A DNA stretch of 64,000 nucleotides from contig UQLY01000006.1 in the NCBI GenBank assembly GCA_900542015.1, positions 104,095 to 168,094 of the forward strand, given 5' to 3'. This stretch comes from an uncultured Lachnospiraceae bacterium. Its GTDB lineage: Bacteria; Bacillota; Clostridia; Lachnospirales; Lachnospiraceae. This document shows, piece by piece, positions 17,517 through 25,147 of this stretch; position 1 is the stretch's first letter; every line of letters begins with the position of its first letter. Position numbers and translations under genes: made by a program. The notes under the pieces were generated by a model, which did no database searches, was not told where the DNA came from, and was given only the letters and a program-made list of their open reading frames with translations.

Positions 17517-17709
17517 GGCTGCACACTCCGATTTGTTTTTTCATGGCTCGATACGGGTAACTGTCCGTTTCCGGCAGGAATAAGTTTTCCGGTATCAACA
17601 AGAAAAAGATAACACGTTTTAAATTTCCAAACAACCGAATTGATAAAAATTCATAGATTGTTCACTAAATTGTATTGAAATAAGGACAATATTTGGCGTA
17701 TGGAAAATC

Positions 17710-17738
17710 TTGTGATTGTGATATGAATGGATTATAAT
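17710..17738 (+). promoter_or_regulatory. Promoter of pta
   Basis: TTGTGA (17710-17715), a 17-base spacer and TATAAT (17733-17738). It covers the upstream ATG at 17727, which supports the later start of pta at 17775. Confidence 0.7.
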
Positions 17739-17774
17739 AAAATAAGAGAAGATTGCGAAGGGAGATATGGATCA

Positions 17775-18776
17775 ATGTCATACATAGATTTGATCAAAGA
17801 AAAAGCAAAAGCAGATAAGAAAACCATTGTGCTGCCGGAGACAAATGACAAACGCACCCTGATTGCGGCGGCGAATATTTTAAAGGAAGAAATCGCCGAT
17901 ATCATTATGGTCGGCAACCGGGAAAAGATTATGGACGGCGCCCGCTGGCTGGAAGTGGAACTGGACGGCGTGACGGTCATTGATCCCGAGGATTGTGAAA
18001 AATTTGATGAATACGTACAATTGCTTTATGAAACGAGAAAGGCTAAGGGAATGACGCTCGAAAAAGCGACGGAAATCCTGAAACAGGATTACCTGACCTT
18101 CGGCGTGATTATGGTAAAGGCGAACGATGCGGACGGTATGGTGGCGGGAGCGTGCCATGCGACGGCGGATACTTTAAGACCTGCATTGCAGATTTTGAAA
18201 ACGGCGCCCGGCGTGAAGCTGGTTTCCGGTTTCTTTATTCTGGACGTGCCCGACTGCGAATACGGTGAAAACGGCACCTTCCTGTTTGCGGACTGCGGCT
18301 TGAATCAGGACCCCAATGCGGAAGAGCTGGCGGCAATTGCGGAGAGCAGCGCCAAGAGCTTTAAAAATCTGGTGGGAGCAAAACCGATTATCGCCATGCT
18401 TTCCCATTCTACCAAAGGAAGTGCAAAACACGCCCTGGTCGATAAAGTGGTGGAGGCGACAAGAATCGCACAGGAGACTTATCCGAACCTTTGTATAGAC
18501 GGCGAGCTGCAGGCGGATGCTGCGCTGGTTCCCCATATCGCCAAATCAAAGGCGCCGGGCAGCGAAGTGGCGGGCAAGGCAAACGTACTGGTATTCCCCA
18601 ATCTGGACTGCGGCAATATTTCTTATAAGCTGGTACAGCGGCTGGGAAAGGCGGAGGCATACGGACCTATGCTTCAGGGAATCGCAAAGCCCGTCAACGA
18701 TTTGTCCAGAGGCTGTTCCTGGGAGGATATTGTGGGCGTCGTTGCGCTGACCGCGGTACAGGCACAGTTGGTATAG
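17775..18776 (+). CDS. pta: Phosphate acetyltransferase
   Basis: Pta converts acetyl-CoA and phosphate to acetyl phosphate and CoA, the first step of acetate formation with ATP gain. From the ATG at 17775 the protein has 333 residues, the standard short form (MSYIDLIKEKAK). Conserved blocks include KTIVLPETNDKRTL, GVIMVKANDADGMVAGACHATADTLRPALQI (read as two adjoining stretches) and KGSAKHALVDKVVEATRIA. GAAGGGAGA lies upstream of this start; an ATG at 17727 lies inside the promoter. No ackA follows, so acetate kinase must be elsewhere. Confidence 0.94.
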   Translation: MSYIDLIKEKAKADKKTIVLPETNDKRTLIAAANILKEEIADIIMVGNREKIMDGARWLEVELDGVTVIDPEDCEKFDEYVQLLYETRKAKGMTLEKATEILKQDYLTFGVIMVKANDADGMVAGACHATADTLRPALQILKTAPGVKLVSGFFILDVPDCEYGENGTFLFADCGLNQDPNAEELAAIAESSAKSFKNLVGAKPIIAMLSHSTKGSAKHALVDKVVEATRIAQETYPNLCIDGELQADAALVPHIAKSKAPGSEVAGKANVLVFPNLDCGNISYKLVQRLGKAEAYGPMLQGIAKPVNDLSRGCSWEDIVGVVALTAVQAQLV

Positions 18777-18813
18777 CGTCTGTTATTGATAGGTTACGGA
18801 GGTCTCAGGAAAG

Positions 18814-19131
18814 ATGAAAGCGTTTCTTTGTATGGCTTTGGCAGGTCATATATTATGCGGTATTTCCGATTACCTGCTTACTTATGCACCCAACGGAAAG
18901 GTTAATCTGTCGGATTTTAAGGACTATGATAAATCTCATGAAGCGTTCCGCGGAATGTCTCTTAAGAATCTTGCATATGCTATGGTTTTGGGCGTTATAG
19001 CGATGACGCTGGAGATTTTCGGCTATCTGGCAATTTGTGATTATGTGGAACAATTTTCAAAACCAATCTACATGATTATGTACGCAGCGACGCTGATTAT
19101 GTTTATATCGCTGTCTCTGCACCAATCATAG
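18814..19131 (+). CDS. Hypothetical membrane protein (105 aa), possibly truncated
   Basis: Three hydrophobic stretches (residues 3-25, 55-78, 84-102) with LCGISDYLLTYAPNGKVNLS between the first two. The pattern reminds me of the N-terminal half of DUF6796-type membrane proteins, which are about twice as long; I hold this loosely. The frame stops right after the last helix (SLSLHQS), so the C-terminal half may be lost. AGGTCTCAGGAAAG precedes the ATG, and an intrinsic terminator follows. Confidence 0.5.
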   Translation: MKAFLCMALAGHILCGISDYLLTYAPNGKVNLSDFKDYDKSHEAFRGMSLKNLAYAMVLGVIAMTLEIFGYLAICDYVEQFSKPIYMIMYAATLIMFISLSLHQS

Positions 19132-19194
19132 GAGCAGTCATGTTTACCGGATTGTTGATACTGATATGATGTCGGAAAGAGAGCGCTATTCAAA

Positions 19195-19244
19195 AGGGCT
19201 GTCGGAGTGATAAAATTTTATCAATCCGGCAGCCCGTGTTTTTC
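19195..19244 (+). terminator. Intrinsic terminator
   Basis: GGGCTGTCGGA pairs with TCCGGCAGCCC (one G-U type change) around an AT-rich self-complementary loop; GTGTTTTT follows. It ends the pta-side transcript. Confidence 0.75.
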
Positions 19245-19268
19245 AGGCGGGACGGTGTTATCGGAAAG

Positions 19269-20852
19269 TCACGAAGCGCCGGATTTTAATTCCAGCACCG
19301 CCAGCGCAGATAGAAAGTAGCCCGCAAGATAAAAGCAGAAATAGTACATAAAAAACATGGCGGGCGCGGTTAGGAAAATGAGCGCAACCTGTACGCCGGT
19401 TGAAAACAGGATTCCGGCAGGCACAAATTTCTTTTTTACAAGGCATAGAATCATGCAGGCAAAAGCGATGATAAAGGTCGGGATACAATTATAAAAGACC
19501 GGATAAAGAACATTGGTCTTTATATTGTTTTCCGTATAATTTCGGCAGGAGAGCAGGTCGATTACCGTATTTCTGACGGTTTCCCCAAAGGGAGCCTGCA
19601 TGAAATAGTAATTGTTTTTATAATCCTCCCCGTAATAGGTCAGCGTGTAGATCGTTTCTGAGGTCGGCGCCGTGGGATGATTGATCTCATCGGGCACGCA
19701 GCCGTTGGTATGCAGGAAGGTCTGCCATCTGTAATACAGGAAATCATCAAAATTGTTGAGGATCAGGCGGATGGAAGCAGCCATAAATTCATTTCGCTGA
19801 TCTTCGGGCAAAATATCGGGAATGTTCCAATACTGGCTGATATTGCGTACCGAAGGATGGCGGCGCAGCGCCTGTACGTCGATCAGCTCGTTGACCGTCA
19901 TAATATCGTCGTATGCCGTTTCCCCGCGGATATCATCCTGTGCAAGGATATTTCCCAAAGGATTGATGACAAGGGAAATCGGATACTTATTGCTGCCCTG
20001 CAGGGCGATTTTGTTGGGAATATTAAAGCACTGAAAAGAGACCAGGATCACAAGGAAGCAGAGGATAACCTGTTTTAAGCTCTTTTTGTATACAAACTTA
20101 ACGGCAAGGGGAAGGAACAGCAGCAGATAGATATATTCGCTCCGCCATGCGATGATCAGACCGCAAAGCAGAGAAATCACCAGCAGTTGCTGAAGGGACA
20201 GCCGCTGTTTTTTCCAGGCAAAAAGACAGATACACATAATCAGCAGGAAAATCCACCCGACCAATGTGGCGCGCAGGGTAAACAGATTGCCGTCCAGTAC
20301 GGGCAGCAGGAAACAGACGATGCGGCACAAAATGAGATTCCTGCCCGGATATACGACCTTTAATTCATAAAAGAGATAAGCGTAAATACAGCAGATGATT
20401 ACAATCTGGAAAAAGGCAATGGAACCCATGGAAGGGAAAAATCTCAGGCAGGCGATATAAAACAGGCTTGTAATTCCCGTCTGAGCGGGAGAAAAGGTCA
20501 GGCTGCGGACGGCTTTGAGCACATAAAACTCATCGCCTTTAAAAATCCCCGGCCAGGTACATAATAATAGAAAAAACATCGGAATAAAATAGATCAGAAA
20601 TTCCTTAAAAAGCCTGAAAAAAGTCTGATTTTTGGTAACGATAAAATAAATAACAAAAAAAATACCGATATAAACGCCGTATCCGAACAGCGCGGACAAA
20701 GCAACGGCGGCATACTGCGTCCTGCCCCAGACGATATCCTGTGCAAAAATATTACGGACCTGATTGCGGAGCAAAAAGGCGTGCAGAATATAAAATAGCA
20801 GTGCTGCAACGGGAAGCAGCAGGCGGATTTTTTTGAAATTGATCGTTTTCAT
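19269..20852 (-). CDS. Polytopic membrane protein, glycosyltransferase-like (DUF6020 type)
   Basis: 527 residues from the ATG at 20852, chosen because CAGGAGAAGG lies just upstream; a longer frame begins at 20888 without such a site. The protein has roughly 12 hydrophobic helices and one large extracellular loop (residues about 330-430) rich in Asp, Tyr and Asn. LCTWPGIFKGDEFYVLKAV near residue 120 resembles the loop-1 acidic motif of GT-C membrane glycosyltransferases, and similar proteins are labelled DUF6020. Transfer of a lipid-linked sugar to the envelope is a possible role, not shown. It stands alone, convergent to the pta transcript. Confidence 0.6.
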   Translation of the reverse strand: MKTINFKKIRLLLPVAALLFYILHAFLLRNQVRNIFAQDIVWGRTQYAAVALSALFGYGVYIGIFFVIYFIVTKNQTFFRLFKEFLIYFIPMFFLLLCTWPGIFKGDEFYVLKAVRSLTFSPAQTGITSLFYIACLRFFPSMGSIAFFQIVIICCIYAYLFYELKVVYPGRNLILCRIVCFLLPVLDGNLFTLRATLVGWIFLLIMCICLFAWKKQRLSLQQLLVISLLCGLIIAWRSEYIYLLLFLPLAVKFVYKKSLKQVILCFLVILVSFQCFNIPNKIALQGSNKYPISLVINPLGNILAQDDIRGETAYDDIMTVNELIDVQALRRHPSVRNISQYWNIPDILPEDQRNEFMAASIRLILNNFDDFLYYRWQTFLHTNGCVPDEINHPTAPTSETIYTLTYYGEDYKNNYYFMQAPFGETVRNTVIDLLSCRNYTENNIKTNVLYPVFYNCIPTFIIAFACMILCLVKKKFVPAGILFSTGVQVALIFLTAPAMFFMYYFCFYLAGYFLSALAVLELKSGAS

Positions 20853-21058
20853 AAACCTTCTCCTGTTTTCGATTGCCCGCGATATCACAGGATACGCTTG
20901 CTCATGCTCATTATAGCACAGAGGATGGAAAAAGTAATTAAAAGAAAAAGGATATATTTTGCATATAACAGAAAAGATAATAGAAAATTAGAAGAAAAGT
21001 CCGGAAGAATACTTGTAATCTCTGAATGATTATGCTAAGGTATGAATATAATATAGTT
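20853..21058. other. Intergenic region with promoter for the DUF3800-linked RNA
   Basis: AT-rich non-coding DNA between the divergent membrane-protein gene and the small RNA. TATAAT at 21047-21052 is the best -10 element; no strong -35 box stands 17 bases upstream. No gene was found here. Confidence 0.5.
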
Positions 21059-21134
21059 GTAACATGTTACAATTTGGGCTGGTCGTAAGACCCGGGTCCA
21101 CCAACTGGCGGGTAAGACACCCGCCAATTTTTTT
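21059..21134 (+). ncRNA. Candidate structured RNA with two tandem stem-loops and terminator, upstream of DUF3800
   Basis: Two related stem-loops stand in tandem. The first is GGTC-GTAA-GACC (21081-21092), possibly enclosed by TTGG (21074-21077) pairing with CCAA (21101-21104). The second is TGGCGGGT-AAGAC-ACCCGCCA (21106-21126), followed by seven T, so it is also an intrinsic terminator. Both carry the same heptamer GTAAGAC (21085-21091 and 21112-21118, period 27) and begin with CTGG, so they look like degenerate copies of one unit. A -10 box lies at 21047-21052, giving a transcript of about 75 bases. DUF3800 genes are known to be preceded by structured RNA motifs (the DUF3800 RNA motif group described by comparative genomics); I could not compare this one with them. 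Confidence 0.6.
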
Positions 21135-21148
21135 GAAAGGAATTTTCA

Positions 21149-21826
21149 TTGAAAGAATTAAGTGTTTTTATAGATGAATCTGGCGATTTTGGCGAATATG
21201 ATTATCGCTCTCCTTATTATATTATTTCAATGGTCCTGCATGATCAGCGGACTGATCTATTGGATGAGTTTGTCAGATTGGAGCATGAATTGGGAAATAT
21301 GGGGCTGATGGGGCATTGTGTACATGCAGGTCCTGTTATCAGACAGGAGGAAGAATATCGATATATGACATTGGAAGAACGTAGGAAAGTGTTAAAAAAA
21401 ACAATGTCATTTTTGAGGCGTATTCCCGTTATTTGCGAGAGTTTTTACATAGAGAAGAAGCATATTGTTGATTCTGTTGAGGCATCAGCAAAGTTGAGTA
21501 AAAAAATTGCCTGTTTTATCAGGGAACATTATAAATTCTTTTTGGATTATGATAAGGTTATAATTTATTATGATAACGGACAAGTTGAAGTAAATAAAAT
21601 ATTGGCGGCGGTTTTTAATACATTGTTGGATAATGTGGAGTTTAGGAAAGTGCTGCCTGCAGAGTACAGATTGTTTCAAGTTGCAGATCTGGTATGCACA
21701 ATACAACTGATAGATTTAAAAAGAGCCGGCGGTGCGCTGTCAAAATCGGAACGGTTGTTTTTCGGCGATGAAAGAACTTTAAAGAAAAACTATATTAAGC
21801 CTGTGCAGTCAAAGAAATTGGTATGA
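21149..21826 (+). CDS. DUF3800 domain protein (RNase H-like fold)
   Basis: 225 residues. The N-terminal LSVFIDESGDFG is the acidic hallmark of DUF3800 (Asp-Glu-Ser-Gly-Asp), and a second acidic site appears in IIYYDNGQ near residue 143, then AEYRLFQVADLVCTIQLI with the conserved QxADL block. These residues fit a metal-binding RNase H-like active site. The start is TTG at 21149 behind GAAAGGA. The gene is AT-richer than its neighbours and inserted alone between core genes. It lies directly after a terminator-ended repeat RNA, as toxin genes do in type III toxin-antitoxin loci. A phage-defence or toxin role is inference. Confidence 0.88.
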   Translation: MKELSVFIDESGDFGEYDYRSPYYIISMVLHDQRTDLLDEFVRLEHELGNMGLMGHCVHAGPVIRQEEEYRYMTLEERRKVLKKTMSFLRRIPVICESFYIEKKHIVDSVEASAKLSKKIACFIREHYKFFLDYDKVIIYYDNGQVEVNKILAAVFNTLLDNVEFRKVLPAEYRLFQVADLVCTIQLIDLKRAGGALSKSERLFFGDERTLKKNYIKPVQSKKLV

Positions 21827-21900
21827 TTTGAAAAAACGTAGTTGTAGAATAGACGCTGAAAAAATGGTAAAAAAGTAATTAAAAAAGTTAAGTATCGTTG

Positions 21901-21929
21901 TTGACAAATACCCGCAAGTTATGTATAAT
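21901..21929 (+). promoter_or_regulatory. Near-consensus promoter for the yceD-rpmF operon
   Basis: TTGACA (21901-21906), 17-base spacer, TATAAT (21924-21929), with TG one base before the -10 box. This is among the strongest sigma-A type promoters in the window. Confidence 0.88.
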
Positions 21930-21955
21930 CGTTTGAGTGTGGATAGGAGTATGAA

Positions 21956-22477
21956 ATGTTACTGAACCTGACAGACATCTTATCAAATGAAGGCAAATCA
22001 GAAGAAATACCTGTTACTTATGAGGCGGATTATTTTCAATCGGCGCAGGGGCGGTTCAAGGTGCTGCGAAACGGTCCGATTGTCCTGACTTTAAGCAATC
22101 AGGGAAAAGGCAAGATGAGCGTGACCGGAGCAGGAGATCTTATGTTCCGGACAAGGTGTGACCGCTGTCTGACCCGAGTTGATGTGACTGTTACAGTTGG
22201 TATTGATGAGACAATAGGAACAGAGCAGATTGAAAATCCTGCCGAAGCCGGTAATTATCCTTTTTTAAACGGGTATCAGTTGGATACTGGGGTGCTTATC
22301 GGTAATGAAATTTTGATAAACTGGCCTGGTAAAATCTTATGCAAAGAGGATTGCAAAGGTATTTGCCCGAAATGCGGTAAAGATTTGAACCAAGGGGACT
22401 GCGGATGCGATACCTTCGTGCCGGACCCCAGAATGGCAGTATTAAAAGATATCTTTAACGCGAATAAGGAGGTGTAA
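21956..22477 (+). CDS. YceD-like DUF177 protein
   Basis: 173 residues. The family is nearly always encoded before rpmF (L32), as here, and in plants and bacteria has been linked to 23S rRNA processing. Visible are RTRCDRCLTRVDVTV, a CxxC pair in the middle, and a second pair of cysteine pairs, CKEDCKGICPKCGKDLNQGDC, near the C-terminus, typical for DUF177 and probably zinc-binding. Start ATG at 21956 follows GGATAGGAG. The stop is two bases before the rpmF ATG. Confidence 0.9.
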   Translation: MLLNLTDILSNEGKSEEIPVTYEADYFQSAQGRFKVLRNGPIVLTLSNQGKGKMSVTGAGDLMFRTRCDRCLTRVDVTVTVGIDETIGTEQIENPAEAGNYPFLNGYQLDTGVLIGNEILINWPGKILCKEDCKGICPKCGKDLNQGDCGCDTFVPDPRMAVLKDIFNANKEV

Positions 22478-22479
22478 CG

Positions 22480-22659
22480 ATGTCTATCTGTCCTAAAAAC
22501 AAATCTTCTAAAGGTAGAAGAGATAAGAGAAGAGCAAACTGGAAGATGAGCGCTCCTACTTTGGTAAAGTGCAGCAAATGCGGCGCTTTGATGATGCCCC
22601 ACAGAGTATGTAAATCCTGCGGCGCATACAATAAGAGAGAGATCATCAGCGTAGACTAA
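22480..22659 (+). CDS. rpmF: 50S ribosomal protein L32
   Basis: 59 residues: MSICPKNKSSKGRRDKRRAN, then a WKM block and a zinc ribbon with CSKCG and CKSCGAYNKRE. The length, the basic N-terminus and the four cysteines identify the Cys-containing form of L32, a structural protein of the large ribosomal subunit. AAGGAGGTG lies just before the ATG. It is cotranscribed with yceD and closed by an intrinsic terminator. Confidence 0.96.
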   Translation: MSICPKNKSSKGRRDKRRANWKMSAPTLVKCSKCGALMMPHRVCKSCGAYNKREIISVD

Positions 22660-22685
22660 TATATGATACGAAAATGATACGAGAC

Positions 22686-22720
22686 AAAAAGCTGTCGGCA
22701 GCAGACCGGCGGCTTTTTTA
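22686..22720 (+). terminator. Intrinsic terminator after rpmF
   Basis: AGCTGTCGG (22690-22698) pairs with CCGGCGGCT (22706-22714) including G-U pairs, with a seven-base loop and six T after the stem. Confidence 0.85.
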
Positions 22721-22935
22721 AATTTTACTTGCTTTTCAAAGAAAAATAGTGGTAAAATGCTTGATGCAGTAAATTGAATAAAAGAATGACACGATACAGG
22801 CAATAGGGAAAAGACGCTGATACGAAACGGTGCGCGGCGATATGGCATGTGTCGTTTTTATTTTTGGCACATGGCTTGCATGTGTCTTTTTTTATGCAAA
22901 AAATTGCCGGATTTTTTGATTTTGGAGGTAAAAAA

Positions 22936-25026
22936 ATGAGTGAAACACAAACAAACGACTTTCTTGAAAAGGAAAGACTTGGAAAATTGATGAGAAAATA
23001 CGCGGTTCCCTGCGTGATTTCCCTGTTGGTGGCGGCGCTTTACAACATTGTTGACCAGATCTTCATTGCCAATGCCGACTATCTGGGGTCTTATGGAAAC
23101 GCCGCGAATACGGTGGTGTTCCCGCTGACCGTTGTGGCGCTTGCCATTGCGATGATGATCGGAGACGGATGCTGTACCTTTGTCAGTATCAGTCTTGGCG
23201 CGAAGGAAAAGGACAATGCCCACAGGGGGATCGGAAGCTCCGTTTTGACCGTTGTGGCGGTCGGAATCGTTCTGATGGCTATTTTTCTGATCTTTCAGGA
23301 ACCGATTTTAACGATGTTCGGCGCGAGGGTCAACGACGAAACTTTCCGGCTGTCAAAGGAATATTTCTTCTGGATTACTTTGGGGATTCCTTTTTATATG
23401 TTCGGACAGGCGATGAACCCGATTATCCGGTCCGACGGCAGCCCCGCTTTTGCAATGGCGACCTTATTGACCGGCGCGGTTTTAAATATTATTTTTGATC
23501 CGATCTGTATCTACCTTTTCAAATGGGGAATGATGGGCGCGGCGGTTGCGACGATTTTCGGACAGATCGTATCCGCGCTTATGTCTCTGGCTTATCTGTT
23601 TAAAATGAAGGCGGTAAAGATAAACGCGGACAGCTTCCGGTTCCGGTGGAGTCTGATGAAGAAGATTATTCCCATGGGAGTTACCAGCTTTTTGTCCCAG
23701 ATTTCCATTGTTCTTTCCATGGCGGCGGTACTGAATATGGTAACAAAATACGGCGCGATGGATGAAATTTTCAGTCAGCCGGAATATTCGCAGATTCCCA
23801 CGGCGGTTGTCGGGATTGTTATGAAGTTTTTCCAGATTATTATTTCCATTTCCGTGGGGCTTGCGGCAGGCTGCATTCCCATTGTGGGTTATAATATCGG
23901 AGCCGGCAGAAATGACCGCGTCAGAGGCATGATGAAGCTGTTGCTGACGGCGGAAGCGGCGGTCGGGCTTGTGGCGACCTTAATTTTTATGTTGTTCCCG
24001 TATCAGTTGATCGCTATATTCGGCGCGGGAAACGAAAGCGTCTATTATACGGAGTTTGCGGTAAAATGTATCCGTATTTTCCTTTGTATGCTTGTTTTGT
24101 CCTGCGTCAATAAGGGGACGTTTATTTTCATGCAGTCCCTCGGAAAGGTAAAACAGTCCACGGCGCTGTCCATGATGCGGGAAATTGTCTTTGGCGTGGG
24201 GCTGCCTTTGCTGCTTCCGGTTTTTTGGGGGCTTGACGGCATTTTATATTTCATGCCTGTGGCGGACGTTCTGACCTTTATCGCCTCCGCAATCGTGATT
24301 GCGCGGACGAACAAAGAATTAAAGTGCGCGGAAACAAAAACTTACGGCGCGACCGCAATAGAGCCTGCCGCGGAAACGGCAAAGGAAAAGGCTGTGCAAA
24401 ACGAGACGGCTGCAGCGGTAAACGCCGTGATTACTATCGGGCGCTCCTATGGCGCCGGCGGCAGAAGCGTCGGGAAAGCGGTGGCTAGGCGGCTGGGTAT
24501 TCCCTATTATGACGCGGCGCTTTTGGAAGAAGCGGCAAAAAACAGCGGACTCGATCAGAAATTTTTGGAAAAGATGGATGAAAAACCGGTATCGTCCAGT
24601 CTGCTGTATCAATATGCGGGCTTCACATCCGGGCAGTATACCTTTGTCGAGGATATGGCGAACCGGGCGCAGAAGGAAATTATCGAACAGGTCGCCGCAA
24701 AGAGTCCCTGCGTCATCGTGGGAAGACGGGCAGACCGGATCTTAAAGGATCATGGCAGCACATTTTCCGTATTTATTACGGCGTCCCCGGATGCAAGGGG
24801 GCAGAGAGTATCGGAAAGAGAGGGCATGTCAAAACAGGAGAGCAGAAAGAAAATCGCAAGGGTCGATAAAGAACGGAGCGCTTATTATAATCAATATTCC
24901 AAAGGGAAATGGGGCGATGCGTCCAATTATGACCTCTGCATCGACACGGATAAGCTGGGAATTGACGGAGCGGCGGAGCTGATCGTAGCGGCGCTTCAAA
25001 AAAGCAATCCCGCTGAAAGGCGCTAA
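22936..25026 (+). CDS. MATE efflux transporter fused to a cytidylate-kinase-like domain
   Basis: 696 residues from the ATG at 22936, which follows TTGGAGG; a frame from 22849 has no ribosome site. Residues 1-455 are a complete MATE transporter with twelve helices (YAVPCVISLLVAALYNIVDQ near the start; FYMFGQAMNPIIRSDGSPAF). After an Ala/Glu-rich linker, residues 496-690 form a P-loop kinase of the cytidylate-kinase-like group: ITIGRSYGAGGRSVGKAVAR, then VIVGRRADRIL and SVFITASPDARGQRVSEREG. MATE proteins export drugs or metabolites with Na+ or H+. A kinase on the cytosolic end is unusual and could phosphorylate or sense a nucleotide-like substrate. The stop lies clearly after the kinase; no internal break was seen. 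Confidence 0.9.
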   Translation: MSETQTNDFLEKERLGKLMRKYAVPCVISLLVAALYNIVDQIFIANADYLGSYGNAANTVVFPLTVVALAIAMMIGDGCCTFVSISLGAKEKDNAHRGIGSSVLTVVAVGIVLMAIFLIFQEPILTMFGARVNDETFRLSKEYFFWITLGIPFYMFGQAMNPIIRSDGSPAFAMATLLTGAVLNIIFDPICIYLFKWGMMGAAVATIFGQIVSALMSLAYLFKMKAVKINADSFRFRWSLMKKIIPMGVTSFLSQISIVLSMAAVLNMVTKYGAMDEIFSQPEYSQIPTAVVGIVMKFFQIIISISVGLAAGCIPIVGYNIGAGRNDRVRGMMKLLLTAEAAVGLVATLIFMLFPYQLIAIFGAGNESVYYTEFAVKCIRIFLCMLVLSCVNKGTFIFMQSLGKVKQSTALSMMREIVFGVGLPLLLPVFWGLDGILYFMPVADVLTFIASAIVIARTNKELKCAETKTYGATAIEPAAETAKEKAVQNETAAAVNAVITIGRSYGAGGRSVGKAVARRLGIPYYDAALLEEAAKNSGLDQKFLEKMDEKPVSSSLLYQYAGFTSGQYTFVEDMANRAQKEIIEQVAAKSPCVIVGRRADRILKDHGSTFSVFITASPDARGQRVSEREGMSKQESRKKIARVDKERSAYYNQYSKGKWGDASNYDLCIDTDKLGIDGAAELIVAALQKSNPAERR

Positions 25027-25147
25027 AATACGGGACTTTCCTAACGGTCGAGCCGCAGGAAGGGCATAATTTGTTGACTTTTTATTTTCCACTTTTTATG
25101 ATGAGGTTAATCCTGCAGGACAAATCGGATCATAGGAGCGTGAGGAT

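Noticed and set aside
21103..21134. Plain terminator of an upstream gene
   Set aside because: The upstream gene is on the opposite strand and starts at 20852 running leftwards, so no plus-strand gene ends here; the hairpin belongs to the small RNA.
22276..22848. 190-codon minus-strand open frame opposite yceD-rpmF
   Set aside because: It lies opposite two conserved genes with clear promoter and terminator and shows no ribosome site.
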